Source: Solibacillus sp. FSL W7-1436 (GTDB lineage: Bacteria; Bacillota; Bacilli; Bacillales_A; Planococcaceae). From it: a stretch of 64,000 bases of DNA. The notes below the pieces were generated by a model. It did not search any database. It saw nothing but the letters and a program-made list of their open reading frames with translations, and was not told where the DNA came from. Made by a program: the position numbers and the translations under genes. Below, in pieces: positions 16,333 through 27,174 of the stretch. The DNA lies in assembly GCF_038007305.1 (NCBI RefSeq), contig NZ_JBBOWV010000001.1:2036501-2100500 (forward strand). The letters run 5' to 3'. Positions within the stretch are counted from its first letter, which is position 1; each line of letters starts with the position of its first letter.

Positions 16333-17832
16333 ATGATACAACCATTATTAGAAGTAAAACAACTATTCAAAAGTTTCTCGAGTAATCATGTTCTAAAAGG
16401 GGTCGATTTTAATGTGAGTCCCGCAGAAGTACATGTATTACTTGGTGAAAACGGCGCGGGAAAATCAACACTGATCAAGATTCTGACAGGGGCCTATTCG
16501 TTAGATAAAGGTGAAATTTACTGGGAAGGAAAACCGGTAAAGATTAACACGCCTATTGAAGCAATGGATATTGGGATTGCAACGATTTATCAGGAGTTAA
16601 ATGTTATCGAGGAATTAACAGTCTATGAAAATATTTTCTTAGGGCGAGAATTGAAAAACAGCAAATTCAGTTTGCTTAACCGCAAACAGATGATTGAAAA
16701 AGCAAAGGAATTATTAGTTCGACTCGGTCAAAACCCTCTTTTAGCAACTGAAACATTAGGCAATTTAGGAATGGGTCAGCAGCAACTGGTGGAAATTGCG
16801 AAGGCGCTAATTCTGGAAGCTAAACTCATTATTATGGACGAACCGACATCCAGTTTAAGTGGTCGGGAAGTCGAACAGCTCTATAAAATTGTCGATCAGT
16901 TGAGAAATGAAGGGATTGCAATTATCTTTATTTCCCACCGCTTGGAAGAAATTCAGCGTTTGGGAGACCGGATTACGATTTTAAGGGATGGTAATTCTAT
17001 CGATACGGTAGAAGTGGCCACTACGACACCTGACGAATGGATCGAGCTGATGGTAGGACGTTCATTGGATGAAAAGTTCCCTAAGAAAGATTTTGAACGC
17101 GGGAAAGTTGGCTTCAGTTTAAGGGACTTTGTTGTAGAGGCAGGTCAAGAACCGATAAATCTGGATGTTCACTACGGTGAAATTGTCGGGATTTCGGGGT
17201 TAGTCGGAGCAGGCCGGACTGAATTGGCAAGGGCTATATTTAGTGCTGATAAACGGGTTGCCGGAAAAATATTTATTAACGGAAAAGAAAAGAAAATTAA
17301 AAATCCCCGACAGGCAATTGATGCGGGAATCGCCTTTATTACGGAAGATAGAAAATCGGAAGGACTATTGCTCGACTTGCCGCTGGACTTGAATGTCTGT
17401 CTGGCAAATATGAAGAAGTTTACAGGCAGGTCAAGGTTATTGGATTTAAAGGCAATGAAAGAACAGGCAAACAACTATATTCAGGATTTGCAGGTAAGAC
17501 CGAATAACATTGAATTGAATGCCCGGCATTTCAGCGGCGGGAATCAGCAGAAAGTTGTTATCGCCAAGTGGCTTTGTACAAATGCCGATATATTTATCTT
17601 TGATGAACCGACAAGAGGAATTGACGTTGGTGCAAAAGTTGAAGTATATCGTCTGATGAATACATTGGTCGATGAAGGCAAAGTTGTAATTATGATTTCG
17701 TCGGATCTGCCGGAAATCCTGGGAATGTGTGATCGTGTATTAGTAATGAATACAGGAAAGATTACAGCGGATTTACCAATTGCAGAAGCTACGCAAGAAC
17801 AAATAATGAAAGCGGCTACAATCGGCTTATAA
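16333..17832 (+). CDS. Sugar/inositol ABC transporter, double ATP-binding protein (RbsA-like)
   Basis: A 499-residue protein with two fused nucleotide-binding domains. The first has Walker A GENGAGKST near residues 37-45, signature LGMGQQQLVEIAKAL and Walker B LIIMDEPTSS. The second has the degenerate P-loop GLVGAGRTEL typical of RbsA/MglA/XylG-type proteins, with signature FSGGNQQKVVIAKWL and IFDEPTRGIDVG. It powers uptake through the permease at 17847. As part of this operon it most likely imports inositol, by analogy with the IatA-type inositol importers of rhizobia; substrate assignment is by context. Confidence 0.92.
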   Translation: MIQPLLEVKQLFKSFSSNHVLKGVDFNVSPAEVHVLLGENGAGKSTLIKILTGAYSLDKGEIYWEGKPVKINTPIEAMDIGIATIYQELNVIEELTVYENIFLGRELKNSKFSLLNRKQMIEKAKELLVRLGQNPLLATETLGNLGMGQQQLVEIAKALILEAKLIIMDEPTSSLSGREVEQLYKIVDQLRNEGIAIIFISHRLEEIQRLGDRITILRDGNSIDTVEVATTTPDEWIELMVGRSLDEKFPKKDFERGKVGFSLRDFVVEAGQEPINLDVHYGEIVGISGLVGAGRTELARAIFSADKRVAGKIFINGKEKKIKNPRQAIDAGIAFITEDRKSEGLLLDLPLDLNVCLANMKKFTGRSRLLDLKAMKEQANNYIQDLQVRPNNIELNARHFSGGNQQKVVIAKWLCTNADIFIFDEPTRGIDVGAKVEVYRLMNTLVDEGKVVIMISSDLPEILGMCDRVLVMNTGKITADLPIAEATQEQIMKAATIGL

Positions 17833-17846
17833 AGGGGGAAACTGTA

Positions 17847-18851
17847 ATGGAAAAACTAACGGAAATAGGCGGGGAAATTAGTGTTGAAGCTGAGAAAAGC
17901 AAGTTTAACTACAAAGGTGTATTAGGTAAATTCGGATCTTTACTGGCGCTCATTCTTTTAATGATTGTCCTGACAACATTGTCGGATAAATTTTTAACAG
18001 TAAATAACTTAATGAATATTGCAAGACAGTCAACAGTAAATGCATTACTTGCACTAGGAATGCTGCTGCCAATTTTAACGGCAGGGATCGACTTGTCTGT
18101 AGGTTCTATCTTAGCTATTTCGATTATGTCAATGGGGTTAGTTTCGGTCACGATGGGAATGCATCCTATTTTAGGGATTCTGGTTTGTTTACTTGTTGGT
18201 GCCGGATTTGGGCTTTTAAATGGTGTGCTGTTAACGAAGCTGCGTCTGCCACACCCGTTCATCTCAACGCTGGGAACGATGAATATTGCAAGAGGACTGG
18301 CATTAATTATTACTGGTGCAGCCCCAATTGCAGGTTTCCCGTTTTTAATTCAGTACTTCGGCAGTGAATACGTGGGTCCAATCCCAGTAAGTTTTGTAGT
18401 AGTAATCATTTTCTATTGTCTGTTCCATGTCTTCTTAACAAGATCACAAACCGGACGATACATTTATGCGATCGGCGGCAATAAGGAAGCGGCGAGACTT
18501 TCAGGAATTAATGTCGACCGGGTGTTAATTATTGTTTATACATTAAGTGGTTTAATGGCCGGATTAGCCGGATTAATGATGGTAGGACGTGTCAATTCCG
18601 CCTTCCCATTAGCTGGGTCTGGCTATGAGTTGGATGCGATTGCAGCTGTAATTATTGGAGGAGCAAGTTTCTTCGGCGGTGTCGGAACAGTATGGGGAAC
18701 TTTAGTAGGGGTATTTATCATTGCAGTATTAAGGAACGGTTTAAATTTACTGAATGTATCCGCAGATTTCCAGATGGCTGTTATCGGTATTGTAATCATC
18801 GCTGCAGTATTTGTTGATGTACTTCGTCAACGTAAATCAAAATCATCTTAA
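17847..18851 (+). CDS. Sugar/inositol ABC transporter permease (RbsC-like)
   Basis: A 334-residue integral membrane protein with 8-10 hydrophobic segments. It has the family motifs GIDLSVGSILAIS and GRYIYAIGGNKEAARLSGI (the loop that contacts the ATPase), and the C-terminal GGASFFGGVGTVWGTLVG. It forms the channel of a type II sugar importer with the flanking genes. ATG at 17847 with AAAGGGGGA upstream, 14 bp after the ATPase gene. Confidence 0.92.
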   Translation: MEKLTEIGGEISVEAEKSKFNYKGVLGKFGSLLALILLMIVLTTLSDKFLTVNNLMNIARQSTVNALLALGMLLPILTAGIDLSVGSILAISIMSMGLVSVTMGMHPILGILVCLLVGAGFGLLNGVLLTKLRLPHPFISTLGTMNIARGLALIITGAAPIAGFPFLIQYFGSEYVGPIPVSFVVVIIFYCLFHVFLTRSQTGRYIYAIGGNKEAARLSGINVDRVLIIVYTLSGLMAGLAGLMMVGRVNSAFPLAGSGYELDAIAAVIIGGASFFGGVGTVWGTLVGVFIIAVLRNGLNLLNVSADFQMAVIGIVIIAAVFVDVLRQRKSKSS

Positions 18852-18868
18852 AAAAAGGGAGAGTTACT

Positions 18869-19840
18869 ATGAAAAAATTCAGTTGGCTATTACTTATCGT
18901 ATTGGTTGTCGGTGTTCTTACAGCTTGTGGGTCAGATGAAACATCAGGTGAAGTTCAAGGGGCTTCAGGTTCAAGCTCGGATGCCAGTGTAGCAGTAGTT
19001 TTGAAAACATTATCAAGTCCTTATTGGAAATATGTTGAGGCTGGTGCAAAGAAAGCGGGTCAGGAATTGGGTGTGGATGTAACTGTAGTTGGTCCATCTT
19101 CTGAAGCAGAAGTATTGGAACAAGTAAATATGCTGGAAGACCAAATCAGTCAAAACCCAAGTGCCATTTTATTATCTCCAACACAGCCGGATACAATTAT
19201 TAATGTAGTAAAAGATGCGTCAAGAAATGATATTCCTGTATTATTAATTGATACAGATGCTGATTTTGATGGTAAGGTTACATTTATCGGCACAGATAAT
19301 TATACGGCAGGTTTTGAAGGCGGAACGGCATTGGCAGCAATGCTGACAAAGGGAGACAAAGTGGCATTGATTTCAGGAGCGTTAGGGAATCCTTCCACAG
19401 ATGACCGCATTAAAGGTGCTAAAGAGGCATTACAGGAAGCCGGTATGGAGATTGTAGCTGAGCAACCTGCTAATTCTGATAAATCAGAAGCGATGTCCGT
19501 AATGGAAAATATTCTTGAGAAACATGGGGATATCAAAGCTGTATTTGCAGCAAATGATGACATGGCATTAGGCGTTTTACGTGCTGTACAAGCAAAAAAA
19601 CTTGATGTGAAGATATTTGGTACCGATGGAACGGAAGAAGCTGTACAATCAATATTAGATGGCGGCTTAACAGGTACAGTCGCTCAAAGTCCATACAATA
19701 TGGGTTATGAAGGAGTATCAAATGCAATAAAAGCAATCAACGGCGAAAAGATTGAAGAGCGTATTGATTCAGGGATTGAAATTGTAACAGCAGATTCAGC
19801 CCAGGAGTTTATGGACTTCCTAAAATCAATTTCAAAGTAA
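18869..19840 (+). CDS. Sugar/inositol ABC transporter substrate-binding lipoprotein (RbsB-like)
   Basis: A 323-residue lipoprotein: signal peptide with lipobox VLTAC, modified cysteine at residue 20, then a serine/glycine-rich linker and a type I periplasmic-binding fold (VAVVLKTLSSPYWKYVEAGA; TFIGTDNYTAGFEGG; VFAANDDMALGVLRA; IFGTDGTEEA). It captures the solute outside the membrane for the importer encoded just upstream. The substrate is inferred from the iol genes around it. Confidence 0.92.
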   Translation: MKKFSWLLLIVLVVGVLTACGSDETSGEVQGASGSSSDASVAVVLKTLSSPYWKYVEAGAKKAGQELGVDVTVVGPSSEAEVLEQVNMLEDQISQNPSAILLSPTQPDTIINVVKDASRNDIPVLLIDTDADFDGKVTFIGTDNYTAGFEGGTALAAMLTKGDKVALISGALGNPSTDDRIKGAKEALQEAGMEIVAEQPANSDKSEAMSVMENILEKHGDIKAVFAANDDMALGVLRAVQAKKLDVKIFGTDGTEEAVQSILDGGLTGTVAQSPYNMGYEGVSNAIKAINGEKIEERIDSGIEIVTADSAQEFMDFLKSISK

Positions 19841-19858
19841 GTAAAGGGTGTGTTAGCG

Positions 19859-20875
19859 ATGGGAAGTACAATTTATGACGTAGCAAAAGAGGCGGGTGTT
19901 TCGATCGCCACTGTTTCTAAAGTAGTAAATGGTACAGGCCGGATTAGTGAGAAAACAATTAAGCATGTGAATGAAGTAATGAGGAGGCTGAATTACCAGC
20001 CTAGTACAATAGCTTCTGCCTTAACTAGCAAGAGAACCTATACATTAGGCATCATTGTGCCAAATATAGCAAATCCGTTCTTTGGAGAAGTTACCAGAAT
20101 TATTGAAAAATATGCACATGAGTCAGGCTATACGATGATGGTTTGCAGTACCTACAATGAAATCGAACGTGAGATTCAGAATATTCAACTTTTGCTGCGA
20201 CAACAAGTAGACGGCATGATTATTGCTACCGAGCAGATTTCAAATGAAGTATTGATGGAATTAAACATAAGAAATGTGCCGATTGTAAAGTTTTCAGCTT
20301 TTAATGATTCTGAAAAGATGCTCAGTATTTCAACTGACAACTATAAAGGCGGTCAAAAGGCAGCTGCATATTTATATGAAAATGGACACCGTGATATTTG
20401 GATTATAGGTGAAAAGAGCAGGCATAGTGAGCAACAAAGGATTGCCGGTTTTAGAGCTTATTTTGATCAAATGGGACATGAATTGGATGATTCTGTAGTC
20501 TTTCATTCGGATACAGAGTATGAAGATGCAATTGAAATGGTAAAGCAATTATTAAAGCAGGATAATCTTCCTTCGGCAATATTTGTAACGACGGATATTG
20601 TGGCAGTTATCTTGATGAACATTGCGCAGCAAATGGGCATCCGTGTTCCTGAAGATCTCTCGGTTATCGGATTTGATAATACAATTTTTGCACAGCTTTA
20701 TCACCCGCAGCTGACTACCATTGCGCAGCCAGTAAACGAAATGGGATGTTTAGCGGTTGAATCCTTGATAAATACAATTGAAGAAAAGATTACATCACCT
20801 TTTCAGTTAACTTATTTTGAACCTAAATTAATTGAACGTGCTACGGTGAAAAAACTGGAGGTTAAAACAGTATGA
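19859..20875 (+). CDS. LacI-family transcriptional regulator of the inositol operon
   Basis: A 338-residue repressor. The N-terminal helix-turn-helix and hinge are textbook: TIYDVAKEAGVSIATVSKVV then NYQPSTIASAL. The effector domain is of periplasmic-binding type (LGIIVPNIANPFFGEV; ILMNIAQQMGIRVPEDLSVI). I choose ATG 19859 because AAAGGG lies ten bases upstream; the GTG at 19850 is adjacent to that site. Bacillus subtilis uses the DeoR-type IolR for its iol operon, so LacI control differs. The likely operator is the palindrome at 14294-14307. Confidence 0.9.
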   Translation: MGSTIYDVAKEAGVSIATVSKVVNGTGRISEKTIKHVNEVMRRLNYQPSTIASALTSKRTYTLGIIVPNIANPFFGEVTRIIEKYAHESGYTMMVCSTYNEIEREIQNIQLLLRQQVDGMIIATEQISNEVLMELNIRNVPIVKFSAFNDSEKMLSISTDNYKGGQKAAAYLYENGHRDIWIIGEKSRHSEQQRIAGFRAYFDQMGHELDDSVVFHSDTEYEDAIEMVKQLLKQDNLPSAIFVTTDIVAVILMNIAQQMGIRVPEDLSVIGFDNTIFAQLYHPQLTTIAQPVNEMGCLAVESLINTIEEKITSPFQLTYFEPKLIERATVKKLEVKTV

Positions 20876-21894
20876 TAACAGTGGGAGTTATTGGAGCGGG
20901 TAGAATAGGGCAGTTACATGTCAACAATTTAAAGCGTATTCCCGGTATCCGGATAAAGGCGATTGCCGATGTTCAGAAAGACTTGATTAGTCAATGGGCA
21001 AAAACTAATGGGATTGATGTGGTCACGGATAATCCATTAGATATTATCAATGATTCAGAGATTGATGCAGTACTAATCTGCAGTCCAACTACTACACATG
21101 CCGACCTGATTAAACAGGCGGCAATGGCCAAAAAGCATATTTTTTGTGAAAAGCCGATCAGCTTTTCCGCGCAGGAAACAAAGGAAGCTTTACAGGTAGT
21201 AGAAGAGCAAGGGGTTATATTACAAGTAGGATTTAATCGACGTTTTGATCAGAACTTTAGAACAGTAAGAGACAAAGTTGAACGTGGCGAAATCGGTCGA
21301 GTGCATACATTAAGGATTACTTCCCGTGATCCACATCCGCCGCCGATTGATTATATTAAGACTTCAGGTGGGCTGTTTATGGATATGATGATTCATGATT
21401 TTGATATGGCCCGTTATATTGTTCAGTCTGAAATTGTCGAAGTATTTGTTAAAGGTACTACATTGATTGATGAGCAAATTGCGGAATGCGGTGATATTGA
21501 TACTGCAATGGTGCTGTTGACGTTTGAAAATGGTGCAATTGGCATCATTGAAAACAGTCGTAAATCTGCCTATGGATACGATCAGCGTTTAGAAGTTTTT
21601 GGGGCGGATGGAGCACTGAATGTGGAAAATAACCGTCCGAATAATGTAACAAAGCTAACGGTAAACGGTATTGAAGCGGAAAAACCATACCATTTCTTTT
21701 TGGAACGTTATTCACAAGCATATATCGATGAAATGCTGGAATTTTACAGAACAATTATGATGGGGCTTCCTGTTGTTTGCAGTGGACAGGATGGATATGC
21801 AGCCGAGCTTATTGCCGAAGCTTGCAAAGAATCTTTACAGTTTGGGAAAGCGGTTTCTCTGAGAGGAAGTGAAGAGCATGTTACCAATAAATAA
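20872..21894 (+). CDS. iolG: Inositol 2-dehydrogenase
   Basis: A 340-residue Gfo/Idh/MocA enzyme that oxidises myo-inositol to 2-keto-myo-inositol with NAD, the first step of the pathway. It has VGVIGAGRIGQLHVNNL (NAD site), CEKPIS near residues 92-96 (catalytic lysine) and GGLFMDMMIHDFDMARY (catalytic Asp and His). The length equals Bacillus IolG. Its ATG overlaps the stop of the LacI gene (ATGA), and its end overlaps the start region of iolC, so expression is coupled. Confidence 0.9.
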   Translation: MITVGVIGAGRIGQLHVNNLKRIPGIRIKAIADVQKDLISQWAKTNGIDVVTDNPLDIINDSEIDAVLICSPTTTHADLIKQAAMAKKHIFCEKPISFSAQETKEALQVVEEQGVILQVGFNRRFDQNFRTVRDKVERGEIGRVHTLRITSRDPHPPPIDYIKTSGGLFMDMMIHDFDMARYIVQSEIVEVFVKGTTLIDEQIAECGDIDTAMVLLTFENGAIGIIENSRKSAYGYDQRLEVFGADGALNVENNRPNNVTKLTVNGIEAEKPYHFFLERYSQAYIDEMLEFYRTIMMGLPVVCSGQDGYAAELIAEACKESLQFGKAVSLRGSEEHVTNK

Positions 21895-22861
21895 AACAAC
21901 TGATCTTGTGGCAATCGGCCGGGCATGCATAGATCTGAATGCCAATGAGATTCATAGACCGATGGAGCAGACGATGACATTTACAAAATATGTAGGCGGT
22001 TCACCGGCTAATATTGCTATTGGATTAGCAAGATTAGGAATGAAAGTTGGTTTTATAGGTAAATTGGCAAATGATCAAATGGGACGCTTCATCCATCAGT
22101 ACTTTGTTGAAGAAGGCATTGATACAAAAGGTATTGTAACCGATCACACAGGTGCTGTAACCGGACTTGCTTTTACGGAAATTATCAGTCCAAGCGAATG
22201 CAGCATTTTAATGTACCGTGATAATGTGGCAGATTTACTATTAAATTCATCAGAAGTAAATGAAGAGCTGATTGCGCAAAGTAAATGGTTACTTGTATCG
22301 GGTACAGCGTTAGCAAAAAGCCCTTCGCGTGAGGCGGTCTTTGTAGCACTGGATTATGCAAAAAAATATGATACGAAAGTCGTCTTTGATTTAGATTACC
22401 GCCCATATACTTGGGAATCTGATAGAGAAACGGCTGTCTATTATAATTTAGTAGCTGAAAAGTGTCATTTAATCATAGGAACACGTGAAGAATTCGATAT
22501 GATGGAAGCTTTATTACAGGAAAGTCATGAGGATGAAGTGACAGCACAGAAGTGGTTTGATTATAGTGCGGATGTTGTCATTATTAAGCATGGCGGTAAA
22601 GGCTCCATTGCTTATAGCAAAGACGGAGAGAAAGTGCAAAGCGGGATTTATGAGACAGCTGTTTTAAAGACATTTGGGGCAGGGGATTCTTATGCTTCGG
22701 CGTTTCTGTACCAGTATTTACAAGGTGGTTCGTTGGAGGACAGCATGAAATATGGAAGTGCTTCAGCATCGATTGTAATCTCAAAACATAGCTGCTCTGA
22801 TGCGATGCCGACATTAGAGGAATTGGAAAGTAAAATAATGCAAGGAACATATATCAAATAA
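21878..22861 (+). CDS. iolC: 5-dehydro-2-deoxygluconokinase
   Basis: A 327-residue PfkB-family kinase that phosphorylates 2-deoxy-5-keto-gluconate at C6. It has the N-terminal [17 protein letters not shown] signature and the C-terminal [11 protein letters not shown] motif near residue 268 with the catalytic aspartate. I choose ATG 21878, preceded by GAGAGGAAG. The GTG at 21869 sits on the ribosome site. The gene overlaps iolG by 17 bp. Confidence 0.93.
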   Translation: MLPINKTTDLVAIGRACIDLNANEIHRPMEQTMTFTKYVGGSPANIAIGLARLGMKVGFIGKLANDQMGRFIHQYFVEEGIDTKGIVTDHTGAVTGLAFTEIISPSECSILMYRDNVADLLLNSSEVNEELIAQSKWLLVSGTALAKSPSREAVFVALDYAKKYDTKVVFDLDYRPYTWESDRETAVYYNLVAEKCHLIIGTREEFDMMEALLQESHEDEVTAQKWFDYSADVVIIKHGGKGSIAYSKDGEKVQSGIYETAVLKTFGAGDSYASAFLYQYLQGGSLEDSMKYGSASASIVISKHSCSDAMPTLEELESKIMQGTYIK

Positions 22862-22878
22862 AACTAGGGGGCATTTAC

Positions 22879-24345
22879 ATGCAAATTTCACAGAATATTC
22901 AACAAATTGGTAACTATATTAACGGTGAGTGGGTTGCGCCAAAAAGTGATCGGTACGAAGATGTATTCAATCCTGCGACAGGAGAAGTAATTGCGCGTGT
23001 AGCACTTTCATCAAAAGAGGATGTGGAACTGGCTGTTTCAACAGCAGAAATCGCATTTGAAAAATGGTCAAGAACGCCAGTACCAAAACGTGCACGTGTA
23101 TTATTTAAATATCAGCAATTATTAGTGGAAAACTGGGAAGAGTTAGCGAAACTAGTAACATTGGAAAACGGTAAATCGTATTCTGAAGCATATGGTGAAG
23201 TACAGCGCGGAATTGAATGTGTTGAGTTTGCGGCTGGAGCCCCAACATTAATGATGGGATCACAATTACCGGATATCGCTTCTAATATTGAATCAGGCAT
23301 GTACCGCTACCCAATCGGAGTTGTCGGTGGAATTACACCATTCAATTTCCCGATGATGGTTCCTTGCTGGATGTTTCCATTAGCAATTGCTTGCGGTAAT
23401 TCATTCGTTTTAAAACCTTCGGAGCGTACACCATTATTAGCAAGCCGCTTAGCGGAACTGTTAAAAGAAGCTGGATTACCAGACGGTGTTTTCACAATTT
23501 TAAACGGTGCGCATGATGTAGTGAACGGTTTACTGGAACATAAATCAGTAAAAGCAATTTCATTCGTAGGATCTCAGCCGGTTGCAGAATATGTATACAA
23601 AACTGGGGCAGCAAATTTAAAACGCGTGCAAGCATTGGCAGGTGCTAAGAATCACTCCGTAGTATTAAAGGATGCAAATCTTGATTTCGCAGCAAATGAA
23701 ATTACAAATGCTGCATTCGGTTCTGCAGGTGAACGTTGTATGGCAGCCGCGGTTGTTGCGGTAGAAGAAAGTATTGCGGATGAATTTGTAGCGAAATTAA
23801 AAGAAAAAGCAGATACGATCAAAATTGGGAACGGAATTGAAGACGGTGTGTTTTTAGGACCAATTATTCGTGAGCAGGCTAAAGAGCGTACACTTGGATT
23901 TATTGAATCAGGTATCGCTCAAGGTGCAACAGTTGTAAGAGATGGACGCGAAGACAAAGAAGCGGCAGGAGAAGGTTACTTCTTGGGACCAACAATTTTT
24001 GATCATGTTGGGCAAGAGATGGACATTTGGAAAGAAGAAATTTTTGCCCCTGTATTATCGATTGTTCGAGTGAAGGACCTGGCTCATGCAATTGAAGTAG
24101 CGAATGCGAGTACATTAGCCAATGGAGCATGCTTATATACAAATAGTGCATTAGCTATTCGCGAGTTCCGTGAAAAAATCGATGCAGGTATGTTAGGAAT
24201 CAATGTAGGAGTACCAGCACCAATGGCATTCTTCCCGTTCTCTGGATATAAAAATTCATTCTATGGAGACTTACATGCGAATGGTAAAGACGGCGTAGAA
24301 TTTTATACACGTAAAAAGATGGTGACAGCAAGATTTATAGATTAA
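22879..24345 (+). CDS. iolA: Methylmalonate-semialdehyde dehydrogenase (acylating)
   Basis: A 488-residue CoA-dependent aldehyde dehydrogenase. It converts malonate semialdehyde (end of the inositol pathway) to acetyl-CoA and CO2, and methylmalonate semialdehyde to propionyl-CoA. Visible are the [19 protein letters not shown] active-site region, the catalytic cysteine C287 in GERCMAAA, and the family-specific [19 protein letters not shown] near the end. Length is normal (about 487). An AGGGGGC ribosome site lies before the ATG at 22879. Confidence 0.95.
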   Translation: MQISQNIQQIGNYINGEWVAPKSDRYEDVFNPATGEVIARVALSSKEDVELAVSTAEIAFEKWSRTPVPKRARVLFKYQQLLVENWEELAKLVTLENGKSYSEAYGEVQRGIECVEFAAGAPTLMMGSQLPDIASNIESGMYRYPIGVVGGITPFNFPMMVPCWMFPLAIACGNSFVLKPSERTPLLASRLAELLKEAGLPDGVFTILNGAHDVVNGLLEHKSVKAISFVGSQPVAEYVYKTGAANLKRVQALAGAKNHSVVLKDANLDFAANEITNAAFGSAGERCMAAAVVAVEESIADEFVAKLKEKADTIKIGNGIEDGVFLGPIIREQAKERTLGFIESGIAQGATVVRDGREDKEAAGEGYFLGPTIFDHVGQEMDIWKEEIFAPVLSIVRVKDLAHAIEVANASTLANGACLYTNSALAIREFREKIDAGMLGINVGVPAPMAFFPFSGYKNSFYGDLHANGKDGVEFYTRKKMVTARFID

Positions 24346-24359
24346 TGAGGTGAAGATAA

Positions 24360-26270
24360 ATGGAAACAATTCGTTTAACCACTGCACAAGCGGTCGTCAA
24401 ATTTCTGAACGCACAGTATATTTCATTTGAACAAAAGGAGCAACGGTTCGTCCATGGTATTTTCACGATATTTGGACACGGCAATGTGCTTGGCTTAGGC
24501 CAGGCACTTGCTGAAGATCCGGGAGAATTGGTAGTTTACCAAGGTCGTAATGAGCAAGGCATGGCGCATGTTGCGACAGGATTTGCAAAGCAGGCATTAC
24601 GTAAACAGATAATGGCATGTACTTCATCTGTTGGTCCGGGAGCGGCTAACATGGTCACAGCTGCAGCAACAGCGACAGCAAATCAAATTCCGTTATTGCT
24701 TTTACCGGGTGATGTCTTTGCAACAAGACAGCCAGATCCAGTCCTGCAGCAAATTGAACAGACCTATGATTTATCGATTTCAACAAATGATGCATTTAGG
24801 GCTGTAAGTAAATACTGGGATCGCGTAACACGTCCCGAGCAGCTGATGTCGGCAATGATCAATGCGTTTCGAGTATTGACATCGGTTGAAGATACAGGGG
24901 CAGTAACGATTTGTTTACCCCAGGATGTACAAGCAGAAGCATGGGATTTTCCGGCAAGCTTCTTTGAAAAACGCGTTCATGTAATAGACCAGCGCATACC
25001 AGCGCAACATCAATTGGAGCAAATCGCTGAAATGATCCGTCAAAGCAAAAAACCGCTAATCATTGCTGGGGGCGGTGTCCGGTATGCAGAGGCTGGTAAC
25101 GAACTATTGGCTTTTGCAAAGGCACATCAAATTCCGGTAGCTGAAACACAGGCTGGAAAAAGCGCCATTGTCTCATCGGAACGTTTGAATGTAGGTGGAA
25201 TTGGCGTTACAGGAAACAGTGTAGCCAATACCCTTGCAAAAGAAGCGGATCTAATTATAGGAATCGGTACACGTTTTACCGATTTTACAACTGGCTCTAA
25301 ATCCCTTGTAGGTCAAACACCACTTATCGCGATTAATGCTTCACCATTCCATGCACAAAAACTGGATGCGATTCCGCTCATTGCAGATGCGAAACTGGCG
25401 ATCAAGGAGCTCGGGCAACTATTAGAAGGATATACCGCCCAGCATGAGCAGCTTGATATTTATAAAGAGCAATGGGAGCAAGAGCTGAAGCGTTTAAAGA
25501 ATAAGACATATCAGATTGGCGGACAGCTAGAGATTGCAGGTCAGTTGGATGAACAAGTACCGGATTATATCGACACACTGCAGACAACTATGACTCAGAC
25601 GAGTGCTTTTATGCTGATCAATGAAAAAGTAGAGAAAGATGCGATTGTCGTAGGCGCAGCCGGTAGTTTACCCGGAGATATGCAACGTTTATGGAAAAGC
25701 AATGCCCCAAATACGTATCATATGGAATACGGCTATTCTTGTATGGGATATGAAGTCGCTGCAGCACTTGGTGCGAAAATTTCCAGCCCTGAACAGGAAG
25801 TATATGCAATGGTTGGAGATGGCAGTTTTCAAATGTTACATTCAGAATTTGTAACCTCCCTGCAGGAACAGAAAAAAATCAATATTTTACTATTTGATAA
25901 TGCCGGGTTTGGCTGTATTAACAATCTGCAAATGGGTAATGGTATGCCGAGCTATAAAACAGAGTTTCGCTACCGTGAAGGAAATGATCATCAAGGGGCT
26001 GTTATGGCGATTGATTATGCAAAAATTGCAGAAGGCTATGGGGCTAAAACATTTACGGTACACACGTTGGAACAGCTGGAAAAGGCAATAGCAGAAAGCA
26101 GGAAAAGCAATGTCAGCACGCTGATTGATATAAAAGTGCTGCCTAAAACAATGTCCGATGGTTATGACTCATGGTGGCATGTTGGAATAGCGGAAGTAAC
26201 AAAGTCGGAAAGTATTAAGCAAGCCTACGAAAATAATGTGCAACAAAAATTAAAGGCAAGAAGTTACTAG
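24360..26270 (+). CDS. iolD: 3D-(3,5/4)-trihydroxycyclohexane-1,2-dione hydrolase
   Basis: A 636-residue thiamine-diphosphate enzyme that opens the cyclic diketone to 5-deoxy-glucuronate. It has an N-terminal [14 protein letters not shown], unique to IolD, ThDP-binding GDG at residues 486-488 (VGDGSFQML) followed by the asparagine-containing LLFDNAGFG, and a C-terminal [14 protein letters not shown]. Length matches the family (about 637). It lies 14 bp after iolA and 11 bp before iolE. Confidence 0.96.
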   Translation: METIRLTTAQAVVKFLNAQYISFEQKEQRFVHGIFTIFGHGNVLGLGQALAEDPGELVVYQGRNEQGMAHVATGFAKQALRKQIMACTSSVGPGAANMVTAAATATANQIPLLLLPGDVFATRQPDPVLQQIEQTYDLSISTNDAFRAVSKYWDRVTRPEQLMSAMINAFRVLTSVEDTGAVTICLPQDVQAEAWDFPASFFEKRVHVIDQRIPAQHQLEQIAEMIRQSKKPLIIAGGGVRYAEAGNELLAFAKAHQIPVAETQAGKSAIVSSERLNVGGIGVTGNSVANTLAKEADLIIGIGTRFTDFTTGSKSLVGQTPLIAINASPFHAQKLDAIPLIADAKLAIKELGQLLEGYTAQHEQLDIYKEQWEQELKRLKNKTYQIGGQLEIAGQLDEQVPDYIDTLQTTMTQTSAFMLINEKVEKDAIVVGAAGSLPGDMQRLWKSNAPNTYHMEYGYSCMGYEVAAALGAKISSPEQEVYAMVGDGSFQMLHSEFVTSLQEQKKINILLFDNAGFGCINNLQMGNGMPSYKTEFRYREGNDHQGAVMAIDYAKIAEGYGAKTFTVHTLEQLEKAIAESRKSNVSTLIDIKVLPKTMSDGYDSWWHVGIAEVTKSESIKQAYENNVQQKLKARSY

Positions 26271-26281
26271 GAGGGTAGTAG

Positions 26282-27163
26282 ATGATTGAATTGGGTATTG
26301 CGCCAATTGGTTGGACAAATGATGATTTACCTGAGCTGGGCGGCCATATTACATTTGAACAGTGTATCAGCGAAATGTCGTTAGCGGGATTTAAAGGGTG
26401 TGAAGTCGGCAACAAATTTCCGCGTGATCCGGAAGAGTTGCGGCATTATTTAATACCACGCAATTTGCAAGTGGCGGCAGCTTGGTTTAGCAGCTATTTA
26501 ACAACAAAGCCGTATGAAGAAACGGCACAGGCATTTATAGAACACCGCGATTTTTTGCATGCGATGGGTGCAAAAGTAATTGTTGTATCTGAGCAGGGCC
26601 ATAGCATTCAGGGAAATCCAACAATTGCAGTCACTGCAAACCAGCCTGTATTTACAGATAATGAGTGGAATTTTTTGATCGATGGATTGGAGAAGCTTGG
26701 AGATTTAGCTGCTGAAAAAGGCATGAAAATTGCCTACCATCCCCACATGGGTACAGGTATCCAGACAAATAGGGATATAGCACGCTTAATGGATCATTCA
26801 GATTCTCAAAAGGTATCGCTGCTTTATGATTGCGGTCATTTATATTTTGCGCGCGAGGACATTTATGAAGTATTGGGCAAATATATGGACCGGATTGTGC
26901 ACATCCATTTAAAAGACGTACGTGAAGAAATACTGGTACAGGTGGAGGAGCAGGAACTAAGCTTCTTGGAGGCAGTAAAAGCAGGGGTCTTCACAATCCC
27001 CGGAGATGGAAAGATAGATTTTACCCCGATTTTCGACATGATTAAGCAAAGCGATTATTCCGGATGGATTATTGTGGAGGCGGAGCAAGACCCGGCTAAG
27101 GCGAATCCGCTGATCTATGCTAAAAATGCAAGACAGTTTATCCATGAACACGCAGGATGGTAG
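26282..27163 (+). CDS. iolE: Inosose dehydratase
   Basis: A 293-residue xylose-isomerase-like TIM barrel that removes water from 2-keto-myo-inositol. Motifs are GIAPIGWTNDDLPELGG, the metal-ligand region AYHPHMGTGIQT, YDCGHLYFAREDI, and VEAEQDPAKANPLIYA at the C-terminus, all typical of IolE. ATG at 26282 follows AGGAGGGTAG. A divalent metal is expected from the family. Confidence 0.95.
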   Translation: MIELGIAPIGWTNDDLPELGGHITFEQCISEMSLAGFKGCEVGNKFPRDPEELRHYLIPRNLQVAAAWFSSYLTTKPYEETAQAFIEHRDFLHAMGAKVIVVSEQGHSIQGNPTIAVTANQPVFTDNEWNFLIDGLEKLGDLAAEKGMKIAYHPHMGTGIQTNRDIARLMDHSDSQKVSLLYDCGHLYFAREDIYEVLGKYMDRIVHIHLKDVREEILVQVEEQELSFLEAVKAGVFTIPGDGKIDFTPIFDMIKQSDYSGWIIVEAEQDPAKANPLIYAKNARQFIHEHAGW

Positions 27164-27174
27164 GTGAAGAATAG